Made by a program: the position numbers and the translations under genes
Shown here: positions 12,697 through 21,418 of the stretch, piece after piece
How positions within the stretch are numbered: the stretch's first letter is position 1
Layout of the letters: every line of letters starts with the position of its first letter
Assembly (NCBI GenBank): GCA_963971285.1
Contig: OZ020246.1
Coordinates: forward strand, 18,893,217 to 18,957,216
Source: Astropecten irregularis
Lineage: Eukaryota; Echinodermata; Asteroidea; Paxillosida; Astropectinidae
Direction: 5' to 3'
DNA: 64,000 nucleotides
The notes under the pieces: generated by a model
The model's input: the letters and a program-made list of their open reading frames with translations, nothing else
Databases searched by the model: none
What the model was told of the DNA's origin: nothing

Positions 12697-12898
12697 TACA
12701 CGGGTTTACACTTCCAAAAGTGCGCATGCGTGATAGTGCCTCGTTTCGAAGTCGCGATAAAAACCGCAGAAGTGTAAACACGTGTATTGTCTTCGACAAT
12801 GGACGGGCTTACACTTCGAAAAGTGCGCATGCGTAGAAGTGCCTCGTTTTGAAGTTGCGATAAAATCCAAGATGGCCTCCGAAGTGTAAACCCGTGTA
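12697..12898 (+). promoter_or_regulatory. Candidate ZNFX1 core promoter: two hairpin units, each with an NRF-1 motif
   Basis: Two related units (12697-12786 and about 12800-12898) repeat with a 103-bp offset. Each is bounded by an inverted repeat (GGGTTTACACTTC at the left, GAAGTGTAAAC at the right) and each carries the palindromic NRF-1 consensus TGCGCATGCG (12721-12730 and 12824-12833). The second unit also holds CCAAGATGGCC around 12868-12878, a YY1/TISU-like element whose ATG (12872) opens a five-codon upstream ORF (MASEV, stop). The ZNFX1 ATG lies 79 bp after the second unit. Seen directly: the repeats, motifs and uORF. Inferred: that this is the active promoter. The inverted ends suggest the units could descend from a small foldback transposon. 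Confidence 0.6.
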
Positions 12899-12976
12899 TT
12901 GCCGTCGAATTTCACTTGAGGTTAGCTTTTCGCTTTTTTTTTGGCAGATTTCAGAAACCTGACCGTCACCTGCAAG

Positions 12977-15900
12977 ATGTGTGAGCCATGGATAGTGGAT
13001 AGTGGAGACCAGGCCCGCCGGTCGGTATTTGATCGACTCAGACCCAAAGCGAAGCAGGAGGCAATACCAGACCGTGAGTCAGATATAAGGAGGCAAGACC
13101 ACGCATCCTCATCACGCCAGAGTTGCTCCTATGAGCTAGAAGAAGGCGAAATCAATTGTGAACTTCCAGGTAAAGACGAGGGTAAATTGAGAGAGGGTGG
13201 TGTAGGGAGGCAGTTAGACCTTGCATCCTCATCACGCCAGAATTTATCCTATAGGGTAGAAGAGGATGGAATCAATTATCACTCTCTCGGTGAAGGCGAG
13301 AGTAAATTGAGAGAGGGTGATGTAAGGAGGCAAAACCTCCCCTCCTCTTCACGCAAGAGTTTCTCCTATGAGGTAGAAGAGGGCGAAATCAGTTGTGAAT
13401 CTCCCGGTGAGGACGAGGATAAATTAAGAGAGGTTAGTTATGTTGGTGGGAGACGGAAGGGTGACAAACATGCTCCTTATGGCGAGACTAAAACTGATCA
13501 AAGAAGGCAGTCACTCGGATCAAGGAGGGGACCAGCTGAAAGAATGGATGCTCCGGATCCGTTGTCCTCATCACGTAAACGGAACTACTCTGAAGTAAAA
13601 AGGGGTAAGATTGATGATGGCGTTCGAGGTAATATTAAAAACTCTCCAAGTGGGAACGAAGATAAATTGAGAGAGGGTAGTTATGTTGGTAAGAGTCGGA
13701 AGGGTAACAAAGATGGCGACACTAAAACTGATCAAAGAAGGCAGTCACTCGGATCAAGGAGGGGATCAGCTGGTAGAATGGATGCTCCCTTGTCCATATC
13801 ACGTAAACGGGACTACTCTGAAGTAAAAAGGGGTGAGATCGATTGTAGCGACCGAGGTAATAACTTTACTTGGGGAATTGAAATTGCTGAAAAACGTAAA
13901 GGGGGTTATGGAGATGGGCCAATGGGTGACTCTCCCAGGGGCCAAACATGTCAGTGGCTTGGAGCTCCGCAATCTGATACGTTCGAAGCGAATAGGAGAG
14001 GCATGACACAAGGTGACTCCAAAGGGGCACGAAGAGCTACTTCAAGAGAAAGCAGATCAGAGAACCAGGTCGACAAGGAGGAAGCCGTTGATGATTTGAA
14101 AAGACTCGCACAGCGGGATACAGGTAAGGAGATCGCGGTGTGGATGGTCTCCCGACCAGAAGCCCTCAAGACGCTTCTTGGCATGACTGCAATGGACAAC
14201 GACGAGACGGAAAAGCTTGCAGGTGTCTTGGCAAAAGCCTGCATAGAGACCACACACTTTGAGGGCCTTCTGAAGATTATATTGGATATGGTTGAGGACT
14301 CCACTTTCTTCAGAAACCATCTTGATGACTGGATCATGAAAGTTAGCTTTACTGATGAGACTGAGGAAACTGTATCTGATATTTGTACCATTTGTACTTC
14401 GATCCTGAAACAGTTTCCCAACAAATGTGTTAGTGTAGCTAAAACAGTCGCTTTGCTGTATGCCAATTATGCTTCACATCACAGAATGTCAGATAACGCA
14501 GCGTCCGAAGAAACGCTTCTCCGTATTCAGAATCTTAACAGTAAATTTAAGTCGACTCAGCAGACAATTCAGAACCCTAAGGCGATCGACCAATTCAGAT
14601 ATATCTCCATTTTTCCTGAGCCAGATGAGGTACGCATTAACGTTAGGCCGACCCTGAAACAAAACCTAAAGCATGGAAAATATGCGAACGTTGATGTCTA
14701 CCTGAATACACAATTCCGTCTTCTGAGGGAGGACTTTCTGGCACCTTTGAGAGCTGGTATCTGTTCCTTCATTAGACAGCAAGACACAAGACAAGCAGCT
14801 GGGAAATTGGACGATGTACGCGTATATCGTAACGTCCGTATTAAGGAACCTGTCTGTGGGTCTGACGGAATATTACATCGAATGCTCTTCAGTCTTCAGG
14901 GCTGGAATCCACGCCGGTTGGAGAGCAAGAAAATTCTGCGGCATGGTTCGTTGGTGTGCTTGTCTTCTGACAGATTCGACTCTCTTCGCTACGCCTTGGT
15001 CATAAACAATGACGATCTCACACAAGGTGTTGTGGACATAATGTTTCAGAAACCTCCTACTGATGATGATATCTACGACCATGAATATGTAATGGTAGAA
15101 TCAGAGGCCTTCTTTGAAGCTTACCGCCATGTACTCAAGAGACTGCAAGAAATAACGGACCAGACCCTACCTCTCCAGAACTACATCATCAATGTGTCGG
15201 ATAGAGCTGAGGCACCTAGATATTTGCAAGAAAATCCGGATATTAAGTACGACTTGCAGTCCCTCTTCAAACCAGGGCGTATTGTGAGAATTGCATGTAT
15301 ATCCCCTTCATATAGCCCAACTACACCCCCTTCATGCAGCCCAACACGTTCTTATCGTGAACAATCCCTTGCCAACTTCCCTTCAACCCACGAATCTACA
15401 CAAGTAAATAATCACTCAAACCACCGCTACCCACCCCCTGCCGAAGTTCAATCTCCCAGGACTACTGATAAACAGTTAATACTGCGCATAGTCGGTGAGT
15501 TGGAAGTCACAGCAGTGGATGGAACTTCTGGGACTGATGATGAGTTGCTCATGGTTGGAGAGAATGAGGTCAGACCCCTGGAAGGTACTGCGTGCACACT
15601 CGGGGAGATCGAGATGGCTCTCACAAATGTAGATGAGACTTCAGTGACTGGTGAGAAGGAGGTCACATCATCAGATGCTTTGGCAGACGTGGTCGGCGAG
15701 GAAAAAGTCGGAGAAACGGAGTCTAAATCTGCTTCCACGTTCGATGAGATGGAAGTTCATACTGGTGAAGAGGTCATGGCATCACAAGTATTACCCATCA
15801 AAGACGAGAAGAAAGTGGCAACCCTCGAATCTAGACAGGTAGATAACCACTCACCCCACAGCAACCCATCTCCTGCCGAAGTTCAATTTCCCGTGACTAA

Positions 15901-18900
15901 TGATAAAGACGTCACGGATAATCTCTGCACAGTCGGCGAGTCAGAAGTCAAAGCAGTGGATGAAACTTCTGAGATTGATGATGAGTTGCCTATGGTCGGT
16001 GAGAATGAAGTCAGACCCCTGGAAGGTACTGCGTGCACACTCGGGGAGATGGAGATGGCTCTTTCAAATGTGGATGAAACTTCAGTGACTGGTGAGAAGG
16101 AGGTCACAGCATCATATGCTTTGCCAGACGTGGTCGGCGAGGGAAAAGTCGGAGAAACGGAGTCTAAATCTGCTTCCACGTTCGATGAGATGGAAGTTCA
16201 TACTGGTGAAGATGTCATGGCATCACAAGTATTACCCATCAAAGACGAGAAGAAAGTGGCAACTGTCAAAGCACGGAAATCAGTTCATCCTTGCTCAAGT
16301 GATCCAAGTATGATACAGCTTCTTCGATTTGACAAGTGGCCGAGTGAAAGTGTGTTGGTATTAGACGAGTCTCAGCGACGGGCCGTCCATGCGGCACTCA
16401 CACAAGAATTTGCCGTTATTCAGGGTCCTCCTGGAACAGGAAAAACCTACGTTGGACTGAAAATAGTTAAAGTTCTCATTGAGAACTACAAAGTCTGGTC
16501 GAGAGAAAACAATGGGTCAATTCTTGTGGTTTGTTACACAAACCATGCGTTAGATCAATTCCTGGAAGGTGTTGCTGACTTTGAGGACAACATCGTCCGT
16601 GTCGGTAGTCGTAGCAAAAGTGAAAAACTTGAGAGGTATAACCTGAAAAACAGGAAATCGCGCACGTTCAGATATCGGGAAAATTTCCCAAATATTGATA
16701 AAGTTCGCGTTCAAGAAACGCAGAAAAAAGCAAAGAGTGCGATTGAAAACAAGGTGCAAGATGCGTATTCCTTCAAAACGGCAGTAGTGAGCGTTGAGAA
16801 ACTCCAGTGTGTCATGGATCCGACGCACAGCGGCAGCATCTTACTAAATCGGGGAAGCAATGACGTAGGCATAATGACCAAGTGGCTTGATTTGGAGACT
16901 TACACAAAAGCTTATTCGTGTATTCGTTTCCCCCCGAAAACAACCTCAAGAGAAAAGGGAAGTTGTGAGAATTTTGAAAACACCTCTTGCGATGGAATGA
17001 TAGATCACACAGAGGAATTTGTTTTGGAGAAATACCAAAAGCTTGCTGAAAAGGAGGAAAATGACTACAACAAACAGATGGCGATTGAGGCTTTTAAATC
17101 AATTGAACAAAAGATGCAAAGTCCTGAAAGGATGAGTCAGGAAGAGGCAGATAATGTAAGATATATATGGGACCTTAACCTTGAGGATAGATGGAGGCTT
17201 TACCGGTATTGGGTTGATGTTTATCGCAGTCACTGCCTAGCGTCTACTAACAAACTTATAGACAAGTATAACTGGTACTCTCAGGCGATCAAAGATATGG
17301 AAAATGATGAGGTATACCAGATGTTGACTAACGTGAAAGTCATCGGGATGACCACAACTTGTGCGGCAAAGTGGCAATCAGTGTTGCAGCGTGTTGGCCC
17401 TCGCATTATCGTGGTGGAAGAGGCTGCTGAAGTGATGGAAGCTCATGTCATTACCACACTCAGCCAACATTGTCAACATCTGATCCTGATTGGTGACCAC
17501 CAACAGTTGAAGCCCAAAACCACTGTATACCGTCTAGCAAAGGACTACAACCTCGACGTATCCCTCTTCGAACGAATGGTGAACAATAACTTCCCGCTCC
17601 AAACGCTTGCACGGCAACATCGTATGCGACCTGAGATTGCAGAAATAATGCGAAACCATTTCTACAATGAACTTCAGGATGACACTTCGGTTCAAGATAT
17701 GGCAAATGTCTGCGGCGTATCAAAGAATCTGTTTTTCATCAACCATAAGAACGATGAAGACAGCAGTGATGACGGCATGACAAGCCATTCAAACAAGCAC
17801 GAAGCTGACATGACAGTGGCCCTCTGCAAATATCTCATGCAACAAGGCTATTCGCCAGCACAAGTCACAATCCTGACTGCTTACACAGGCCAAATACCAT
17901 CCATCAAGAAACAGCTTAACACAGATGAAACTGTCCGTGTATGCGTAGTTGATAACTTCCAGGGAGAAGAAAGTGACATTGTGCTGCTGTCTCTCGTCCG
18001 AAGTAACCAGGAGGGAAAGATCGGATTCCTTCAGGAACACAACCGAATCTGCGTCATGCTTTCCCGGGCCAGACATGGGCTTTTCTGCATCGGTAATTTC
18101 AATCAACTTGCAGCCAAGAGCGACAAGTGGAAAGCTATCACAGACGAAATGAGAGAGAAACAGTTGTTGGGTGATGGGTTGGTTCTGACATGCTCTCTTC
18201 ATCCTGACGTAAAAACGAAAGTCACTTGTGCAGCTGACTTCACGAAGGTTCCCGAAGGTGGATGTATGCGTCCCTGTGAGTACCGCTTACCGTGCGGTCA
18301 CGTTTGTACGAGGGCATGTCATCCAGATGACCGCTCCCACGAAGAGTTTACGTGCATCAAGCCGTGCGAAAGGCTCTTCTGCGAAGCTAACCACAAATGC
18401 CCAAATGTGTGTGGTAAACCGTGCCCAAAGGTGTGTGAACGCAAGGTAGAGAAACTGCTCCCCGGCTGCAAACACTCCGTTACCACCGAATGCTATAGAA
18501 ATCCTGACTACATTTCCTGTACCGAGAAATGTTTTAAGAAGCTCCCTTGTGGCCATGCATGTCGTAATGCATGTGGCAAACCGTGTACAGAGAAGCCTTG
18601 TATGGAGCAAGTTTTACGCACAGCTTTACCCTGCGGACACCAGGAGTACATGCCGTGCTCGTGCGGGGATTCTCAATGTCCGGCACTGTGCCGGAAGCCT
18701 CTGGCATGTGGTCACACTTGTTTTGGTAGATGCTCTTCGTGTCATACTGGCAGGCTACATGTATCTTGCAAGCAAAAATGCAATCGCATTCTTGTCTGCG
18801 GACACACGTGTCATCAACCATGCGCTAGTAACTGTCCTCCTTGCACAAATCCGTGTGAAACTCGCTGTGTTCACAGTGCATGCCCAAATAAATGTTGGGA

Positions 18901-20194
18901 GCCATGTAAGCCCTGCCAGGAGCCTTGCAGCTGGCAATGCCGTCATTTTAAATGCAGGAAGAAATGTAGTGAGTCGTGTGACCGACCGCCGTGCGATCGA
19001 CCCTGTCATAAGCTTCTCCAGGCTTGTGGACATAAATGCATTGGTATGTGTGGAGAGCCTTGCCCCTCCAAATGTCGCATCTGCCACAAGGAGGAGGTCA
19101 CGGAAATATTCTTCGGCACCGAAGACGATGACGATGCCCACTTCGTGGAGCTTCAAGACTGCGGTCACATCTTTGAGGTACACTGTTTGGATCGATGGAT
19201 GAAACAAGACGACTCTTCATCCCCACAGTCTGAATCTGGAGACGGTCATGGCACAGCAGAAAACGAGCCATCCGCTGTTTCCGTGCAGCTTAAAGTTTGT
19301 CCAAAATGCAAAACCACAATCAGACGAAGTACTCGCTACAACAGGTTCATCAACGCCACGCTGGAGGACATTGAAAGGGTGAAAGGCCAAGTCATAGGCT
19401 CTGATCAGATTGAGTCAAGAAAGAAAGAAATTAAATCCGTGATAACAAAAATTCGGCGAAGCAATCATTTCAAGAGGGTCGAGTTTGTAGCCAATAAAAC
19501 CATGCAATCACAAACATCGCTGTATGACTTGAACATGCTTCTCAATCAGACCAACTTTATCAGTGAGGTAGTTAAACTCAACAAGCTGCTTAAAGGGTTT
19601 TCAAATGAGTCCACATGGTACAAGAAAACTTCGTTGGGGATTAGTAAAGTTGATGATCGGCTGTTCAATACAGCAAGACCCTTCCGAGGCACAGAACAAG
19701 AGCTACTGGACTTCCCCAACGAGCTAAGCCGTCTTCGCCTGTGCTGCGAAGCCTGTAGCATTCTGAAAACCGGCGGCTTACAACTTTCACAAAACAGTGA
19801 GAACATACAGAGCCAGATTGACGCAATCAACGTAGCCCTCTTCACCGACAAGCCTTGGGCTGTAGACGACAAGGAGAAAATCCTCAAACTATTGAACAAT
19901 CTTCGGGAGGACGTCGGTGGTTTGGGAATCGACAATGAAACCAGGATCATGATCGTCAAAGTAATGGGTTTGAAGAAGGGACACTGGTACAAATGCCCCA
20001 ATGACCACGTATACGCTATAGGAGAATGCGGTGGTGCAATGGAGCGGGGGAAATGTCCAGATTGCCGGGAAGAGATTGGGGGCGCTAAACACCAATTGGA
20101 GAGCGGTAACGCTGTTGCTTCGGAGATGGACGGGGCGGAATATGCGTCGTGGTCAGAGCAGGCAAATATGGCGAATTACGACCTGCAGGATTAA
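12977..20194 (+). CDS. ZNFX1: NFX1-type zinc finger helicase, ZNFX1 homologue, intronless coding exon
   Basis: A single open frame of 2,405 codons encodes an SF1 helicase of the UPF1-like family. Vertebrate ZNFX1 is an interferon-induced dsRNA sensor; nematode ZNFX-1 acts in small-RNA inheritance. Residue numbers run from ATG 12977. Residues 35-155 are three charged units of about 40 residues, followed by two copies of a QRRQSLGSRRG/SEVKRG unit. Residues about 370-760 are the conserved ZNFX1 N-terminal region (GKYANVDVYLNTQFRLLRED). Acidic linker repeats follow at about 805-1098. Helicase motifs: Walker A GPPGTGKT (1150), motif II VVEEAAE (1479), motif III GDHQQL (1506), QHRMRPEI (about 1547), DNFQGEESDI (1659) and LSRARHG (1695). 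A Cys/His array with repeated PCGHxC NFX1-type fingers spans about 1765-2038. A C-terminal RZ-type finger (HWYKCPNDHVY...GECGGAM...CPDC) spans 2336-2363, as in ZNFX1 and RNF213. The frame is open upstream to 12941 but contains no earlier ATG. A TTGGCAG at 12941-12947 after a T-run could be a splice acceptor, so an upstream 5' exon is possible. I prefer ATG 12977 because promoter-like sequence lies about 80-280 bp upstream. Confidence 0.93.
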   Translation: MCEPWIVDSGDQARRSVFDRLRPKAKQEAIPDRESDIRRQDHASSSRQSCSYELEEGEINCELPGKDEGKLREGGVGRQLDLASSSRQNLSYRVEEDGINYHSLGEGESKLREGDVRRQNLPSSSRKSFSYEVEEGEISCESPGEDEDKLREVSYVGGRRKGDKHAPYGETKTDQRRQSLGSRRGPAERMDAPDPLSSSRKRNYSEVKRGKIDDGVRGNIKNSPSGNEDKLREGSYVGKSRKGNKDGDTKTDQRRQSLGSRRGSAGRMDAPLSISRKRDYSEVKRGEIDCSDRGNNFTWGIEIAEKRKGGYGDGPMGDSPRGQTCQWLGAPQSDTFEANRRGMTQGDSKGARRATSRESRSENQVDKEEAVDDLKRLAQRDTGKEIAVWMVSRPEALKTLLGMTAMDNDETEKLAGVLAKACIETTHFEGLLKIILDMVEDSTFFRNHLDDWIMKVSFTDETEETVSDICTICTSILKQFPNKCVSVAKTVALLYANYASHHRMSDNAASEETLLRIQNLNSKFKSTQQTIQNPKAIDQFRYISIFPEPDEVRINVRPTLKQNLKHGKYANVDVYLNTQFRLLREDFLAPLRAGICSFIRQQDTRQAAGKLDDVRVYRNVRIKEPVCGSDGILHRMLFSLQGWNPRRLESKKILRHGSLVCLSSDRFDSLRYALVINNDDLTQGVVDIMFQKPPTDDDIYDHEYVMVESEAFFEAYRHVLKRLQEITDQTLPLQNYIINVSDRAEAPRYLQENPDIKYDLQSLFKPGRIVRIACISPSYSPTTPPSCSPTRSYREQSLANFPSTHESTQVNNHSNHRYPPPAEVQSPRTTDKQLILRIVGELEVTAVDGTSGTDDELLMVGENEVRPLEGTACTLGEIEMALTNVDETSVTGEKEVTSSDALADVVGEEKVGETESKSASTFDEMEVHTGEEVMASQVLPIKDEKKVATLESRQVDNHSPHSNPSPAEVQFPVTNDKDVTDNLCTVGESEVKAVDETSEIDDELPMVGENEVRPLEGTACTLGEMEMALSNVDETSVTGEKEVTASYALPDVVGEGKVGETESKSASTFDEMEVHTGEDVMASQVLPIKDEKKVATVKARKSVHPCSSDPSMIQLLRFDKWPSESVLVLDESQRRAVHAALTQEFAVIQGPPGTGKTYVGLKIVKVLIENYKVWSRENNGSILVVCYTNHALDQFLEGVADFEDNIVRVGSRSKSEKLERYNLKNRKSRTFRYRENFPNIDKVRVQETQKKAKSAIENKVQDAYSFKTAVVSVEKLQCVMDPTHSGSILLNRGSNDVGIMTKWLDLETYTKAYSCIRFPPKTTSREKGSCENFENTSCDGMIDHTEEFVLEKYQKLAEKEENDYNKQMAIEAFKSIEQKMQSPERMSQEEADNVRYIWDLNLEDRWRLYRYWVDVYRSHCLASTNKLIDKYNWYSQAIKDMENDEVYQMLTNVKVIGMTTTCAAKWQSVLQRVGPRIIVVEEAAEVMEAHVITTLSQHCQHLILIGDHQQLKPKTTVYRLAKDYNLDVSLFERMVNNNFPLQTLARQHRMRPEIAEIMRNHFYNELQDDTSVQDMANVCGVSKNLFFINHKNDEDSSDDGMTSHSNKHEADMTVALCKYLMQQGYSPAQVTILTAYTGQIPSIKKQLNTDETVRVCVVDNFQGEESDIVLLSLVRSNQEGKIGFLQEHNRICVMLSRARHGLFCIGNFNQLAAKSDKWKAITDEMREKQLLGDGLVLTCSLHPDVKTKVTCAADFTKVPEGGCMRPCEYRLPCGHVCTRACHPDDRSHEEFTCIKPCERLFCEANHKCPNVCGKPCPKVCERKVEKLLPGCKHSVTTECYRNPDYISCTEKCFKKLPCGHACRNACGKPCTEKPCMEQVLRTALPCGHQEYMPCSCGDSQCPALCRKPLACGHTCFGRCSSCHTGRLHVSCKQKCNRILVCGHTCHQPCASNCPPCTNPCETRCVHSACPNKCWEPCKPCQEPCSWQCRHFKCRKKCSESCDRPPCDRPCHKLLQACGHKCIGMCGEPCPSKCRICHKEEVTEIFFGTEDDDDAHFVELQDCGHIFEVHCLDRWMKQDDSSSPQSESGDGHGTAENEPSAVSVQLKVCPKCKTTIRRSTRYNRFINATLEDIERVKGQVIGSDQIESRKKEIKSVITKIRRSNHFKRVEFVANKTMQSQTSLYDLNMLLNQTNFISEVVKLNKLLKGFSNESTWYKKTSLGISKVDDRLFNTARPFRGTEQELLDFPNELSRLRLCCEACSILKTGGLQLSQNSENIQSQIDAINVALFTDKPWAVDDKEKILKLLNNLREDVGGLGIDNETRIMIVKVMGLKKGHWYKCPNDHVYAIGECGGAMERGKCPDCREEIGGAKHQLESGNAVASEMDGAEYASWSEQANMANYDLQD
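13085..13440 (+). repeat. Three ~120-bp coding repeats at the ZNFX1 N-terminus
   Basis: Units start near 13085, 13205 and 13325. Each encodes SSSR(Q/K)...SY..EE.(G)EI......GE.E.KLRE in about 40 residues. They are more diverged from each other than the 441-bp units downstream, so they are older. The encoded segment is charged and probably disordered. Confidence 0.8.
15391..16271 (+). repeat. 441-bp in-frame tandem duplication inside ZNFX1
   Basis: Two neighbouring units of 147 codons (about 15391-15830 and 15831-16271) are nearly identical at the nucleotide level, including silent positions. Both encode an acidic, low-complexity linker with the landmarks ENEVRPLEGTACTLGE, SVTGEKEV and VGETESKSASTFDEMEVH. 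The length is an exact multiple of three, so the helicase downstream stays in frame. The near identity implies a recent duplication or gene conversion. The linker precedes the helicase core and has no recognised fold. Confidence 0.9.
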
Positions 20195-20245
20195 CAAAAC
20201 CTTGTTTAAATCGGTTTTGAACCCTCCAATATCCTTCATACATGA

Positions 20246-20435
20246 GCGTAGACAAGTCCTCAGTCCTGGGGTATGATCCTGTAGCGGATCGTACTTCCAT
20301 ATCATGCACAAATACATACATAGTTACATAGTACATACATACATGTACATACATAGGCCTACACATATTTAAACAAAATGAAAACCTGGGAGTGTAACTC
20401 CCCCCCCCCCGCCCTTCGCGTGATCTACGCCCACT
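20246..20435 (+). repeat. Dispersed repeat D, copy 2
   Basis: GCGTAGACAAGTCCTCAG ... AAAATGAAAACCTGGGAG ... GTGATCTACGCCCA. It has an ACATACAT microsatellite inside. It follows the ZNFX1 stop by about 50 bp, so it probably sits in the 3' UTR or flank. Confidence 0.7.
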
Positions 20436-20578
20436 TCATAGCATTGATATACTACGAATAATCACCTTGACAACACAACAAAAAACTTGTCAACACATTT
20501 TAAGCCTAATCATTTCAACATTTCATGAAAATATACCCTGTCAGGTGGTTGCAGGCGTAATCAGCTATCATGAGGGCC

Positions 20579-20712
20579 TGGGTCGATTTCACCAAACTCA
20601 TCGTAACTTACTATCAATCGTACGTAGGACTCAAGATGCATCGCAGCCCTGCGTGGGATAGGCCCCCTGCGATGGGTTGTTCTCGATCGCGGGGCTTCGT
20701 GAAATCGACCCC
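20579..20712 (+). mobile_element. GGGTCGATTTCA-ended foldback element
   Basis: Ends GGGTCGATTTCACCAAACTC and CTTCGTGAAATCGACCCC. The interior includes CGATCGCGGGGCT-like arms. 134 bp. Confidence 0.72.
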
Positions 20713-21093
20713 TGGTTATCAAAACCAAAATTATGCTTTAAATTATAGGTTATATTATAGGTTTTCTTTTGCATGATACACACAGTAACTTATTTGCACA
20801 CACAATTGATTCCAAAATGCTTACAAACACCGATATTTAATTTTGTTTACTTATCTGGCGGCTTAGCTTACTTATTTGACTTTGGCTTGGCTGCCGACAT
20901 GTGTATACTGTAGTTCATAAGCCTATAGGAGACATAGGCCTATAGTCGTCGTAACTAGTTCATCATTATATATCATAGAAAAAAATTACTAAGCCATTTG
21001 TATTGTGTTGAGTTTATTTTGTTGTTACTGTAGAATGGTACAATGTATGTATAATATACGCACCAAATATAGACCTTACTAAACAAACTATGG

Positions 21094-21418
21094 TATAGAC
21101 CTTTCTTTTGTTTATAAACATTGGCTGCTGGTTGGCATGGGCGGTCAAATGTTGCAAATCATTTCGTCTTCTCGAAAGACGGCGTGACCACATTCAACAT
21201 TTTTTGAAAACTTTCCAGGCTGTACAAAATACATACCATCATTGCTTGTGTTGTTTTCATTACATTCAGCAATATATTTAAATGTTTATGAAACGTTGTG
21301 TACAAATTGGGTAAAATATGTGGTAATTTTGTATGCCTGGATTTGATGGCTCCCCATAGTTTCCGCCATGCTGGTTGGCAAAAACTCGGTCTGTGACGTT
21401 GCAAAAGAAAGGTCTATA
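21094..21418 (+). mobile_element. Foldback element with TATAGACCTTTCTTTTG ends
   Basis: Ends TATAGACCTTTCTTTTG and CAAAAGAAAGGTCTATA. CTGGTTGGCA occurs near both ends. 325 bp; TA duplication possible. Confidence 0.75.

Noticed and set aside
12941-12976. Start of ZNFX1 at 12941
   Set aside because: The codon there is TTG, not ATG; the open frame merely extends upstream. ATG 12977 or a spliced upstream exon is more likely.
18549-19207. Plus- and minus-strand ORFs of 217 and 150 codons
   Set aside because: Out-of-frame readings of the Cys-rich ZNFX1 zinc-finger array.
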